The notes beneath the pieces are model-generated. The model had not been told where the DNA came from. It searched no databases and worked only from the letters and a program-made list of their open reading frames with translations. A DNA stretch of 21,373 bases from Darwinibacter acetoxidans_A (GTDB lineage Bacteria; Bacillota; Limnochordia; Darwinibacteriales; Darwinibacteriaceae): NCBI GenBank assembly GCA_041936745.1, contig JBHGWS010000109.1, forward strand, positions 1 to 21,373. The letters run 5' to 3'. Below, in pieces: positions 15,306 through 21,373 of the stretch. The position numbers and the translations under genes are program-made. Position 1 is the first letter of the stretch. Every line of letters begins with the position of its first letter.

Positions 15306-16337
15306 TCACCCCATTTTTTGGGCGTAATATTCAGCAATTTGAACCGAGTTTAAAGCCGCACCTTTGCGGATCTGATCACCTACAACCCACATATTCAAGC
15401 CGTTTTCCACAGTGAAATCCCGGCGGATGCGCCCGACGTAAACGGCGTCTTTGCCGCCTGTATAAAAAGGCATGGGGTATTCCTGCTTATCCACATCATC
15501 AATTATCTCCAAACCCGGCGCCTTGGCTAAAAGCCGGCGGCATTCTTCGGGCGAGAGGGGTTTTATTGTTTCCACGTTAATGCTTTCGCTGTGTGAGCGC
15601 ATTACCGGTATGCGGATGGTGGTCGGCGAAACTTTGAAATTCGGGTCGCCAAACAATTTCTGCGTTTCCTTAACCATCTTCCATTCTTCTTTGGTATAGC
15701 CTTCCGCGCCAAAAACATCTATTTGAGGTATTGCGTTAAAGGCAATGGGATAATGGCGCTTGTCACCGGCGGCGGGCAAAACCTCCGCTTTCAATTCACG
15801 GCCCATAACGTAATCTTCCGTCTGCTGGCGCAGCTCTTCCATCCCGCGGTATCCCGCGCCCGAAACAGCCTGGTAGGTGGAGACCACAACCCGTTTGATG
15901 CCTACCTGATCCAAAATTGGTTTGAGGACCAGAGCCATAATGATTGTGGAACAGTTCGGGTTGGCGATAATCCCGTTATGCCTCGCAATTTCCGCCCCGT
16001 TTACTTCCGGGACAATCAAAGGCACATCATCGCGCAGACGAAAAGCACTGGTGTTGTCAATGACAAGTGCACCTGCTTCAACCGCCCGATCAACCCACTG
16101 GACGCTGATTTGGCCCCCCGCGGCAAAAAACGCAATGTCAACGCCGGAAAAAGCCTCTTCATTTATTTCCTGTACCGTTATTACCCGCTCTCCCACATTA
16201 ACCTGCCTACCCGCGGAGCGGGGGGAAGATAAAAGAGTAAGATTCTTGATGGGAAAGTTCCGTGCCACCAGCAGATCAGTTATTTCTTGGCCAACCATTC
16301 CCGTTGCGCCTAATATTGCTACATTGAAACCTTTCAT
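15306..16337 (-). CDS. asd: Aspartate-semialdehyde dehydrogenase
   Basis: Asd reduces aspartyl phosphate to aspartate semialdehyde with NADPH. The 343-residue sequence has the N-terminal Rossmann motif GATGMVGQE (10-18), the catalytic cysteine C129 in NPNCSTI, the QAVSGAGYRG segment at 156-165 and the catalytic-site histidine H249 in PVMRSHSE. Length and motifs fit the Gram-positive-type enzyme. The ATG at 16337 has AAGGAGAGG 5 nt upstream. It lies 16 nt after dpaB and 4 nt before dapG, in the Bacillus operon order. Confidence 0.97.
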   Translation of the reverse strand: MKGFNVAILGATGMVGQEITDLLVARNFPIKNLTLLSSPRSAGRQVNVGERVITVQEINEEAFSGVDIAFFAAGGQISVQWVDRAVEAGALVIDNTSAFRLRDDVPLIVPEVNGAEIARHNGIIANPNCSTIIMALVLKPILDQVGIKRVVVSTYQAVSGAGYRGMEELRQQTEDYVMGRELKAEVLPAAGDKRHYPIAFNAIPQIDVFGAEGYTKEEWKMVKETQKLFGDPNFKVSPTTIRIPVMRSHSESINVETIKPLSPEECRRLLAKAPGLEIIDDVDKQEYPMPFYTGGKDAVYVGRIRRDFTVENGLNMWVVGDQIRKGAALNSVQIAEYYAQKMG

Positions 16338-16353
16338 GCAAACCTCTCCTTCG

Positions 16354-16956
16354 TTAACGTACTCTTCTCCATTCTCTTTCGATTAAAACCGGCTGAAGCT
16401 GCCGGTTAACTAATGCTTTTTCTAAGGTCGGCAGGATTAAATCCATATCGGCCACCAACGAATTTGGCTTTTCAGCCGGATTGTCCTGCCCAAAAGGGAC
16501 GAAAAAACAGTTGGGCGTGTTCAGCAAAACCCCAATGTTTTTAGCATTAAGGCCTAAAGCATCATTTGTGGAAACGGCCAAAACTAAAGGCCTGCCGTTT
16601 CGCAGATGCGCTTTTGACACCATTGTGACCGCCGTATCGGTAACGGCATTAGCCAGTTTAGCACAGGTATTGCCCGTGCAGGGTGCTACAATTAAACAGT
16701 CTAAGATTTTTTTCGGGCCCACCGGTTCAGCGTCAACAATACTTTTAATCACGGGCCTTTTCGTAAGGTCGGCGAATTTAGCAACAATTTCCCGCCCCAA
16801 ACCAAACCGCGTATCCGTATTGGCAACATTTTCAGAGACAAAAGGATAAATCTCCGCCCCGGCTGCCTGCAGTTTGGCAATTTGGGGCCAAATTTCCTCG
16901 TAAGTGCAGTGGCTGGCGGTCAGGGCAAAACCGATGTTCTTTCCCCTAATAGTCAT
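16354..16956 (-). CDS. dpaB: Dipicolinate synthase subunit B
   Basis: DpaB (SpoVFB) is the flavoprotein-type subunit that with DpaA makes dipicolinic acid, the calcium-binding small molecule of the spore core. The 200-residue protein has the flavoprotein fold of the DfpA/UbiX type: an early GFALTASHCTYEE stretch, the central LIVAPCTGNTCAKLANAVTDTAV motif, and LVLAVSTNDALG with NCFFVPFGQDNP. The ATG at 16956 has GGAGG 6 nt upstream and overlaps the end of dpaA by 11 nt, so the two subunits are probably made in step. It is a strong marker of endospore formation. Confidence 0.95.
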   Translation of the reverse strand: MTIRGKNIGFALTASHCTYEEIWPQIAKLQAAGAEIYPFVSENVANTDTRFGLGREIVAKFADLTKRPVIKSIVDAEPVGPKKILDCLIVAPCTGNTCAKLANAVTDTAVTMVSKAHLRNGRPLVLAVSTNDALGLNAKNIGVLLNTPNCFFVPFGQDNPAEKPNSLVADMDLILPTLEKALVNRQLQPVLIEREWRRVR

Positions 16957-17851
16957 GGTGTTCCTCCCCTAACAGTTGTTGGAGTAGGCGAGGAATTGTT
17001 TCAATCAGGATGCGGCCCGCGGTTTTAGGCGCAACTCTGCCCGGCAGCGACAGCGCCTGGATCGCCACAATACCGAGCTGTTCCGCGGCTGGAAAATCCA
17101 CCCCCCCGGGAGCGGCCGCAATATCCACGATGACAGTAGCGGGCGAAAGAAGCCTTAAATACGAACGGCCCAAAATCAAAGCCGGTATTGTATTAAAGAT
17201 TATATCAAAGTCAGTTCTGGTATGCAGGTTTGCCAAGGCAAGCGGTTCGGTGTTTAAAGCCATCGCCCGGGCTAAATCCGCAGCCGAGCGGGAACCAACG
17301 GTAACCTTAGCCCCCAAAGCGTTGAGGCCTTGGGCTAAAGTGATGCCGCAGCGCCCCAAACCTAAAACTAAACAGCGGGAATTGTGGATAGTGATTTCCG
17401 TATTTTCCATGGCCACCTGGATGGCCCCTTCCGCCGTGGGTATGGAATTCAAGATGGCAATTTCATCTATTTCCGCTATTTCGATTAACTGCAGCCTGTA
17501 TTGGGTAACCAAACCGCGAATGACCGGCTTGGCTACCCCGATTAATAAGGGGGTTTGCGCCGGCATCAGGGGGATGAGGCCCGTCAAATCGATGGGCTCT
17601 TCCCTGCCGTCCAGCCTGGCCGTAATCCTGCCGGCCAAATCGGTATTGCTCATGGGTGCTATTATACATTTTGTTTTCTGGACCGCCTCTTTTGCATCGG
17701 TAAAATGCAGGGCTTTTTTCAATTCCGCTTCCGGCGGAAATCCGACTAATCGCAAATCACAGCCTAAGCCAACCAAAGCTACTGCCAGATCGACTTCCCG
17801 CCGATCGCAACCCAACATGGTAATGGGTATCCCAGCCAACTTGCTAGCCAC
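16946..17851 (-). CDS. dpaA: Dipicolinate synthase subunit A
   Basis: DpaA (SpoVFA) is the NAD(P)-dependent dehydrogenase-like subunit that dehydrogenates tetrahydrodipicolinate-type precursors to dipicolinic acid. The 301-residue protein has an N-terminal DpaA-specific domain and a C-terminal Rossmann domain beginning at LVLGLGRCGITLAQGLNALG (about 162-181), followed by FNTIPALIL and VIVDIAAAPGG. The start is a GTG at 17851 with GAGGAGG 7 nt upstream. It follows dapB after 31 nt, and a sigma-K-like promoter overlaps the dapB stop, so it may be read both with dapB and on its own late in sporulation. In Bacillus spoVFA follows ymxH; here dapB and a stress gene intervene. Confidence 0.95.
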   Translation of the reverse strand: MASKLAGIPITMLGCDRREVDLAVALVGLGCDLRLVGFPPEAELKKALHFTDAKEAVQKTKCIIAPMSNTDLAGRITARLDGREEPIDLTGLIPLMPAQTPLLIGVAKPVIRGLVTQYRLQLIEIAEIDEIAILNSIPTAEGAIQVAMENTEITIHNSRCLVLGLGRCGITLAQGLNALGAKVTVGSRSAADLARAMALNTEPLALANLHTRTDFDIIFNTIPALILGRSYLRLLSPATVIVDIAAAPGGVDFPAAEQLGIVAIQALSLPGRVAPKTAGRILIETIPRLLQQLLGEEHHDY

Positions 17852-17880
17852 GGCCAGCCCTCCTCACCTAAACTCACTAG

Positions 17881-17907
17881 TACTATATGTTAGAAAAAAG
17901 AATGTGT
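17881..17907 (-). promoter_or_regulatory. Candidate sigma-K promoter upstream of dpaA
   Basis: On the minus strand CATATAGTA (17889-17881) fits the sigma-K -10 consensus CATANNNTA exactly. An AC dinucleotide (17907-17906) lies 16 nt upstream at the -35 position. Predicted transcription would start near 17874, 23 nt before the dpaA GTG and just ahead of its ribosome site. The Bacillus spoVFA-spoVFB genes are known to be transcribed by sigma-K in the mother cell. The consensus is short, so chance is possible. Confidence 0.45.
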
Positions 17908-18590
17908 TCTAACCCATAGACTACTCCCTCAATTTCTTTTATCTTGGAGATGGCGAGGAGAACACCCGGCATAAAGCTTGTACGGTCGGTCGAATCATGC
18001 CTGATTGTAAAGGTTTGTCCGGGCAGGCCTAAAATAACCTCCTGGTGCGCCACCAAACCGGGTAAGCGTACGCTGTGGATCGGCACATCGCCTGCCATAA
18101 CTTCCTGCATCATTTCTTTTGTTTTTAAAGCGGTGCCGGAAGGAGCATCCAGCTTTTGCTCATGATGATACTCTATTATCTCTGCTTTTGCAAAGAAAGA
18201 AGCCGCCTGCTTGGCGTATTCCATCATTAAAACCGCGCCGATGGCGAAATTGGGCGCAATGATCGCCCGCCAAGCGGCTTTTTTTGCCCTTTCCCGCCAT
18301 TTTTCCAATTCTTCGCCGGCAAGTCCGGTCGTGCCGATCACCATGGGCACTTTTTCGGCCAAGCAGATCGCCATGTTTTCCCTGATGGCCGCAGGTGTTG
18401 TAAAGTCAACTACCACGTGGGGCTTGGTAACCTTAAGGGCAGTATTTAAATCTGTAAATATTTCAACACCGTCCAGGCTGCGGCCGGAGGAGTTTACCCC
18501 GCCGGCTAAAACTAAACCTGCAGTATCTTGTACGGCGCGGCAGACTTCCCGCCCCATTTTTCCCGTAGCCCCTGCTACAATTACTTTCAT
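17883..18590 (-). CDS. dapB: 4-hydroxy-tetrahydrodipicolinate reductase
   Basis: DapB reduces the DapA product to tetrahydrodipicolinate with NAD(P)H. The 235-residue enzyme has the N-terminal nucleotide-binding motif GATGKMG (7-13), VDFTTPAA and GTTGL, and the catalytic-site segment EYHHEQKLDAPSGTA with the paired histidines and lysine. The ATG at 18590 was preferred because GAGGAGG is about 11 nt upstream; a longer reading to 18617 has no ribosome site. It is the first gene of the dapB-dpaA-dpaB-asd-dapG-dapA series and follows a strong terminator, yet no convincing sigma-A promoter was found in the 83-nt gap. A GGCAGG/CCTGCC inverted repeat (18654-18649 with 18637-18632) lies in this leader. 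Confidence 0.95.
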   Translation of the reverse strand: MKVIVAGATGKMGREVCRAVQDTAGLVLAGGVNSSGRSLDGVEIFTDLNTALKVTKPHVVVDFTTPAAIRENMAICLAEKVPMVIGTTGLAGEELEKWRERAKKAAWRAIIAPNFAIGAVLMMEYAKQAASFFAKAEIIEYHHEQKLDAPSGTALKTKEMMQEVMAGDVPIHSVRLPGLVAHQEVILGLPGQTFTIRHDSTDRTSFMPGVLLAISKIKEIEGVVYGLEHILFSNI

Positions 18591-18670
18591 AATTTCTTCA
18601 GCCTCCTCGTTTGCCATTAGGATTCTTTCTAGGCAGGCTTAGAACATTCCTGCCAAATTTCCGCATAGGC

Positions 18671-18697
18671 AAATAAAAAGGCCGCCCAAAGGCAGCC
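18671..18697 (-). terminator. Rho-independent terminator after the stress-protein gene
   Basis: The 7-bp GC-rich stem GGCTGCC/GGCGGCC (18697-18691 with 18686-18680, one G-U pair) has a 4-nt loop and is followed on the minus strand by TTTTTATTT. It lies 20 nt after the general stress gene and separates that unit from dapB. Confidence 0.88.
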
Positions 18698-18716
18698 TGG
18701 TGTTTTTTAGTTTGCT

Positions 18717-19220
18717 TTAGTTGTTCTCTCCTCCGTGGCTTTCCACATCCCGAGCCCCGTTTTGCCTGAGGATCGAACTGGCGTCGTTGACTTTATCGGA
18801 ACTGGTTTCAATGACCGCGAGTACGCCACCCTGTTTTAGTTCTTCTTCGTATTGACGGCCTCTTTCTTCCGGGATGCCAAGGTCAATTAATCCCCCCGCA
18901 ACACCGCCGGTGACTGCGCCGGAGAGCACGCCGGCCAAAGGCCCCGCGGCGATAATGGGCCCAATGCCCGGGATTGCCAAAGCCCCTGCGCCGGCTAAAA
19001 GTCCGGCAATGCCGCCTAAAGCCCCGCCCCAGGCGGTGCCGTCAGCTATGCTGTCCGTTCCCATCTCCCCCACTTCCACGTCTGTTGAAGTCCCGCCGCC
19101 TTGCGTGTCATCTCTAGCTATTATAGATATTTCATTATCTTTAAAGCCTTTGTTTCGCAGCGCCTTTACTGCTTCTTCCGCGGCGGAAACGTCCCGAAAA
19201 ACTCCTATTACGGTTGACAA
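18717..19220 (-). CDS. General stress protein with YflT domain and glycine-rich membrane segment
   Basis: This 167-residue protein has an N-terminal YflT/GSP17M-type ferredoxin-like domain (TVIGVFRDVSAAEEAVKALR, to about 40), an acidic linker, then a long Gly/Ala-rich hydrophobic segment (about 62-115) with repeated GxxxG spacing such as GGALGGIAGLLAGAGA. A C-terminal strand-helix unit (GGVLAVIETSSDK) closes the fold. The family is induced by general stress in Bacillus; the biochemical role is unknown, and membrane insertion of the Gly-rich hairpin is inferred. Translation starts at a TTG at 19220 with GGGGG about 7 nt upstream. It is 33 nt after the PRC-barrel gene with no terminator between, so the two are probably cotranscribed, and it ends at a strong terminator. 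Confidence 0.82.
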   Translation of the reverse strand: MSTVIGVFRDVSAAEEAVKALRNKGFKDNEISIIARDDTQGGGTSTDVEVGEMGTDSIADGTAWGGALGGIAGLLAGAGALAIPGIGPIIAAGPLAGVLSGAVTGGVAGGLIDLGIPEERGRQYEEELKQGGVLAVIETSSDKVNDASSILRQNGARDVESHGGENN

Positions 19221-19253
19221 TACAATTCCCCCTTTAATTTTCTTGGGTTTATT

Positions 19254-19553
19254 TTACCCAATAAAAGGAGGCTTATTCCAGCGGGGTCTCTCCTCAATTT
19301 TACGCATTACTTCGTTGTAATTTTCAGCCGTGGCAAGGTCAACAATGATTAAATCCCGCCCGATCTTTTTAATGCCCCGCCAGGGAATAACGATCAAGCG
19401 GGGCCGCCACCAACGGCTGCCGTACGGTATAACGATAGAATCCACTTCGCCCGTCCGGGTGTTAAGGATAAGGTCCGTATGGTCTACAACGCCCAAACGG
19501 ATGCCTTCATCGATACAGACGATCTCTTTGCCGGCCAGTTCCGAATAGCGCAT
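19254..19553 (-). CDS. PRC-barrel protein, YlmC/YmxH family
   Basis: This small PRC-barrel domain protein (99 residues) of the YlmC/YmxH sporulation-associated family begins MRYSELAGKEIVCIDEG with the usual GVVDHTDLIL strand and ends with IPWRGIKKIGRDLIIVD. PRC barrels are protein- or RNA-interaction folds; no enzymatic activity is known for this family. An insertion-like run, PYGSRWWRPRLIVIPW, includes basic and tryptophan residues. The ATG at 19553 has GAGGTG 5 nt upstream. In Bacillus ymxH directly precedes spoVFA (dpaA); here a stress gene and dapB lie between. It lies 37 nt after the beta-barrel gene with no terminator in the gap. Confidence 0.87.
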   Translation of the reverse strand: MRYSELAGKEIVCIDEGIRLGVVDHTDLILNTRTGEVDSIVIPYGSRWWRPRLIVIPWRGIKKIGRDLIIVDLATAENYNEVMRKIEERPRWNKPPFIG

Positions 19554-19590
19554 GCCATCACCTCAGCACCATGTTATGTAGGGAAACTGT

Positions 19591-20790
19591 TTAAAAGTCC
19601 CATTCCCATGATATGCTCGCTTGGCGGGGAGCGTCAAAACCGGCATGGATGTTTCCCCGATCATAAACCCCCACAGCCAGGCTGAAGCGGAAATTTTTGT
19701 TTTCAAACTCGGCCAAAGCGGAATAGTTTAAACGATTTTTTAAAAAATCCCGTTTAGCAATCAGCCGCCACTTAAGTCCCAAATTAAAGCGAAGCTCCAA
19801 ACGTCCGATCCGGCGGGGCGCATCAAAAGAAATGCGGTAATTTAATCTCGCAAAAAGAGTTGAATCAAAGCGGCCGCTTTGGCGCAGCGGATCGATTTCA
19901 AGCTGAGCGCCCTTACCCTTATAGCGGATGAGAAAAGCTTTGGTAGGCTCCAGCCGCCATTCCACTTCCGTATTATAGCCTGCCGCGGCAAACTTCCAAG
20001 AGTACTGGTTGTACTGGGTGGTCTGCGCCAAATTACCCTGCCGGCGCCGGTTTAAGGAAACTAAAACATCGCCCAGGGGAAAACTGCTTTTCAGATGCCA
20101 TCCCCGGCGGTTAGGCGTATACTTATTGGTTTGTGCAAAAGGGCTGACAAAATCGGCCGCCACATGCTGCCAGGCCAAATTCGCCTCGTATTTACCCTTC
20201 TGATAAGCAAGCTCAAGGACTGCCGCGGGAGACTTTTCCCGCAAGCCTGCGGCAGCCGAGATTTTAAAAGGGCCTTCCGCCAAGCGGGCTTCCAGGACAG
20301 TAAAGTTCCCGGCCCCGGCCTGTAAAAAGGCTGCCCCTAAGCCAAGTTGGCGCAGTTTTAAAAACCCCTGCAGGTAGAGCCCATTGACTAAATCCTCGTT
20401 TTTAAAAGGTATGCTCCCAAACCAAGCTGCACTGATGTTGGGGGTATCTGCCCAAAAAACAGTTGTTTTGGCCTTAAAATGATTTTTATGGACCAACCGA
20501 AAAAAATCCGGCGAAGTAAAATGGGGTTGATTGCGGCTGAAAGCTAATTGTTTGTAGGCGAGGCGCCAAGCGGGCTCCCACGCCAGACTGAGGGGCAGAG
20601 CCGCCAGGGAAACATTTGAATTCAGCACTAAGGCGAAATCATCTTTTTTGCCGGAATACTGCAAAAACAGCTGCTGCTGCAGGCCCGTTTGATCGGCAAC
20701 CCCCGCAACCGTACCTATAAGCCCGCCCGCCCGGGCAGCGGCAACATTCAACAATAAAATTAGACATAACAAAACTCCGCAGCGCGACAA
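19591..20790 (-). CDS. Predicted secreted beta-barrel protein (outer-membrane-like), unknown function
   Basis: No family is recognised. The 399-residue product has a typical signal peptide: a short basic start, a hydrophobic core CGVLLCLILLLNVAA and a likely cleavage after ARA near residue 21. The mature part is almost entirely made of 8-12-residue alternating polar/hydrophobic stretches rich in aromatic residues, for example EFENKNFRFSLAVGVYD and RLELRFNLGLKWRL, separated by turn-like Gly/Asn/Asp/Pro sequences. It ends SISWEWDF with a terminal phenylalanine, the hallmark of the last strand of outer-membrane barrels. No lipobox or LPXTG anchor is present. The start is a TTG at 20790 with AAAGGAG about 8 nt upstream, inside the loop of a hairpin. 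It has its own promoter. An outer-membrane location is inference and would need a diderm host. Confidence 0.7.
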   Translation of the reverse strand: MSRCGVLLCLILLLNVAAARAGGLIGTVAGVADQTGLQQQLFLQYSGKKDDFALVLNSNVSLAALPLSLAWEPAWRLAYKQLAFSRNQPHFTSPDFFRLVHKNHFKAKTTVFWADTPNISAAWFGSIPFKNEDLVNGLYLQGFLKLRQLGLGAAFLQAGAGNFTVLEARLAEGPFKISAAAGLREKSPAAVLELAYQKGKYEANLAWQHVAADFVSPFAQTNKYTPNRRGWHLKSSFPLGDVLVSLNRRRQGNLAQTTQYNQYSWKFAAAGYNTEVEWRLEPTKAFLIRYKGKGAQLEIDPLRQSGRFDSTLFARLNYRISFDAPRRIGRLELRFNLGLKWRLIAKRDFLKNRLNYSALAEFENKNFRFSLAVGVYDRGNIHAGFDAPRQASISWEWDF

Positions 20791-20829
20791 AGAATAGTCT
20801 CCTTTGCATACTTCCCCGGGCGCGGAGTT
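20773..20829 (-). repeat. Inverted repeat enclosing the ribosome site of the beta-barrel gene
   Basis: AACTCCGC (20829-20822) pairs perfectly with GCGGAGTT (20780-20773), with further GC pairs possible next to a one-base bulge. The loop of about 41 nt holds the ribosome site and the TTG start. The predicted mRNA 5' end coincides with the first arm, so the transcript would start with a hairpin whose second arm lies in the first codons. Confidence 0.5.
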
Positions 20830-20835
20830 GTTTTA

Positions 20836-20864
20836 AGTATATCATAAATCTTTGTTAATCCCAA
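20836..20864 (-). promoter_or_regulatory. Sigma-A promoter of the beta-barrel gene
   Basis: A -10 box TATACT (20841-20836) and a -35 box TTGGGA (20864-20859) are exactly 17 nt apart. The promoter overlaps the last codons of the upstream dUTPase-like gene. Transcription should start near 20829, about 39 nt before the TTG start codon. Confidence 0.65.
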
Positions 20865-21217
20865 GCATAACCCTGCCGCCCGCTTTTGCCTTCCTGCCGG
20901 GCGAAATTCTCTTTATTCTTCTTCACGTATGCTTCATAAAGTTCCTTGGGGCCTATCCCCGCCTTCAGGCACATACTGACAAAAAAGTGCAGTACATCGG
21001 CGAATTCCTCTTTCAGCCGTTCCTCATCGATCTCTTCGGGGTCCTTCCACCACTTGAAATTAACTTCATCCAGAATCTCACTTAATTCAGAAATAATCGC
21101 CAGAATTTCTTTTTGAATCCAAACATCCCTGCTGAACTCCAAGTTTCTGTGCTTAACTACCGCGCTGTCGAACTTGCTTTGCAGGCGAAAGATCTCCGCC
21201 AGCATGTCTTTAGCCAC
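20855..21217 (-). CDS. MazG/dUTPase-2-like all-alpha NTP pyrophosphohydrolase
   Basis: This 120-residue all-helical protein of the dimeric dUTPase/MazG superfamily would hydrolyse a (d)NTP to the monophosphate and pyrophosphate. The metal-binding pattern is visible: EILAIISELSEILDEVNFKWW supplies the first acidic pair (ExxE-like) and EEFADVLHFFVSMCLKAG the second (ExxD). These features and the KWWKDPEEID link favour the dUTPase-2 branch over housekeeping MazG; substrate is inferred. A GTG start at 21217 has GGAGGT 6 nt upstream, and an ATG four codons later lacks its own site. It is transcribed divergently from a plus-strand gene at the right edge, with a hairpin between its likely promoter region and the ribosome site. 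Confidence 0.82.
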   Translation of the reverse strand: MAKDMLAEIFRLQSKFDSAVVKHRNLEFSRDVWIQKEILAIISELSEILDEVNFKWWKDPEEIDEERLKEEFADVLHFFVSMCLKAGIGPKELYEAYVKKNKENFARQEGKSGRQGYAWD

Positions 21218-21236
21218 TTTTTAACCTCCCTCAAAG

Positions 21237-21260
21237 AAAAGCCTGCCAAGTTGGGCTTTT
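21237..21260. repeat. Hairpin in the divergent intergenic region
   Basis: AAAAGCC (21237-21243) and GGCTTTT (21254-21260) form a 7-bp stem with a 10-nt loop. On the minus strand it lies just upstream of the dUTPase-like ribosome site and could be a leader hairpin; on the plus strand it precedes the truncated gene. Neither side has a long U run, so a terminator role is weak. Confidence 0.4.
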
Positions 21261-21327
21261 GTTTCCACTGCCTGAGCGGTATAAATATGATAACATAGAT
21301 TCAGACAAGCCAAAAGGGGGGTTTTAA

Positions 21328-21373
21328 ATGGGTCAAGGCTTGGTTGTTGCTATCTTATCGATCCTATTTTATC
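21328..21373 (+). CDS. Start of a plus-strand gene, cut by the window edge
   Basis: An ATG at 21328 is preceded by AAAAGGGGGG with a 6-nt spacing, a strong ribosome site, and opens a frame of 15 codons to the window end: MGQGLVVAILSILFY. The segment is hydrophobic after residue 4, so the protein probably begins with a membrane helix or signal anchor. The A/T-rich stretch at 21280-21297 (TATAAATATGAT) may hold its promoter, but no -35 at a good distance was found. Too little is present to name a family. Confidence 0.5.
   Translation, partial: MGQGLVVAILSILFY

Noticed and set aside
15723..16386. Two overlapping plus-strand frames of 169 and 154 codons opposite asd
   Set aside because: No family resemblance or ribosome sites, fully antisense to asd.
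17010..17912. Open frame of 300 codons on the plus strand opposite dpaA
   Set aside because: It is exactly antisense to a gene with clear family motifs, has no recognisable domain and no ribosome site; it is a by-product of the codon use of dpaA.
17889..17913. Inverted repeat GTTAGAA/TTCTAAC at the end of dapB as a terminator
   Set aside because: A/T-rich 7-bp stem with an 11-nt loop and no U run afterwards; too weak, and it lies within the last codons of dapB. It overlaps the sigma-K-like promoter instead.
18591..18670. Sigma-A promoter for dapB (TTGGCA with CCTAGA or TAGAAA downstream)
   Set aside because: The -10 matches are poor at 17 nt or badly spaced at 19 nt; not strong enough to list as a promoter.
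20720..20790. Lipobox in the barrel-protein signal peptide because of the early cysteines
   Set aside because: The cysteines lie at residues 4 and 9, before or in the hydrophobic core, with no L-A/S-G/A-C pattern at its end; a standard signal peptidase I site after ARA fits better.
1..21373. CRISPR arrays, tRNA or rRNA genes, insertion sequences, prophage or defence islands
   Set aside because: No repeated spacers, no tRNA/rRNA signatures and no transposase, integrase or defence-type genes were seen; the region is core chromosome.

Overview
This is a gene-dense bacterial chromosome segment in which every complete gene lies on the minus strand. One gene start on the plus strand is cut off at the right edge. 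The gene content and order are typical of endospore-forming Bacillota: dipicolinate synthase (dpaA/dpaB), a YmxH/YlmC-type PRC-barrel gene, SepF/DivIVA/YlmH, RNase J, an isoleucine T-box and a PyrR-type attenuator. A protein that looks like a secreted beta-barrel ending in aromatic-X-Phe hints that the host may be a diderm member of the phylum (Limnochordia-like, for example). That placement is inference, and the species cannot be named from this window.

Right to left, which is the direction of transcription:
(1) 21373-18674: a divergent intergenic region with a cut-off plus-strand gene; a MazG/dUTPase-2-like pyrophosphatase; a predicted beta-barrel protein with its own sigma-A promoter; a PRC-barrel gene (YmxH/YlmC family); a YflT-type general stress protein; and a strong terminator.
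(2) 18590-13110: a lysine/dipicolinate block, dapB-dpaA-dpaB-asd-dapG-dapA, tightly packed and closed by a terminator. A sequence matching the sigma-K promoter consensus sits over the end of dapB, just before dpaA.
(3) 13094-8476: RNase J with its own promoter and a hairpin leader, a TepA (ClpP-like) protease with an unusual start, ylzJ, a Na/Pi-cotransporter-type membrane protein and uppP.
(4) 8442-5665: the ylm division cluster yggS-sepF-yggT-ylmH-divIVA.
(5) 5540-131: an Ile T-box riboswitch and its promoter, ileS, a terminator, a DUF5665 membrane protein, a DksA/YteA-type zinc-finger protein, lspA and rluD.
(6) 134-1: a promoter and PyrR-responsive attenuator leading into a pyrimidine operon that lies off the left edge.

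The order resembles two Bacillus blocks joined end to end: ymxH-dpaAB-asd-dapG-dapA-rnj-tepA-ylzJ, and ylmE-F-G-H-divIVA-ileS-ylyA-lspA-ylyB-pyrR. The join holds a phosphate-type transporter and uppP where spoIIIE/ftsK would be expected. The block combines cell-wall precursor supply (DAP, undecaprenyl phosphate), division-site proteins, spore dipicolinate synthesis and RNA turnover. Start codons are mixed: about 14 ATG, 6 GTG, 4 TTG and one possible ATT.
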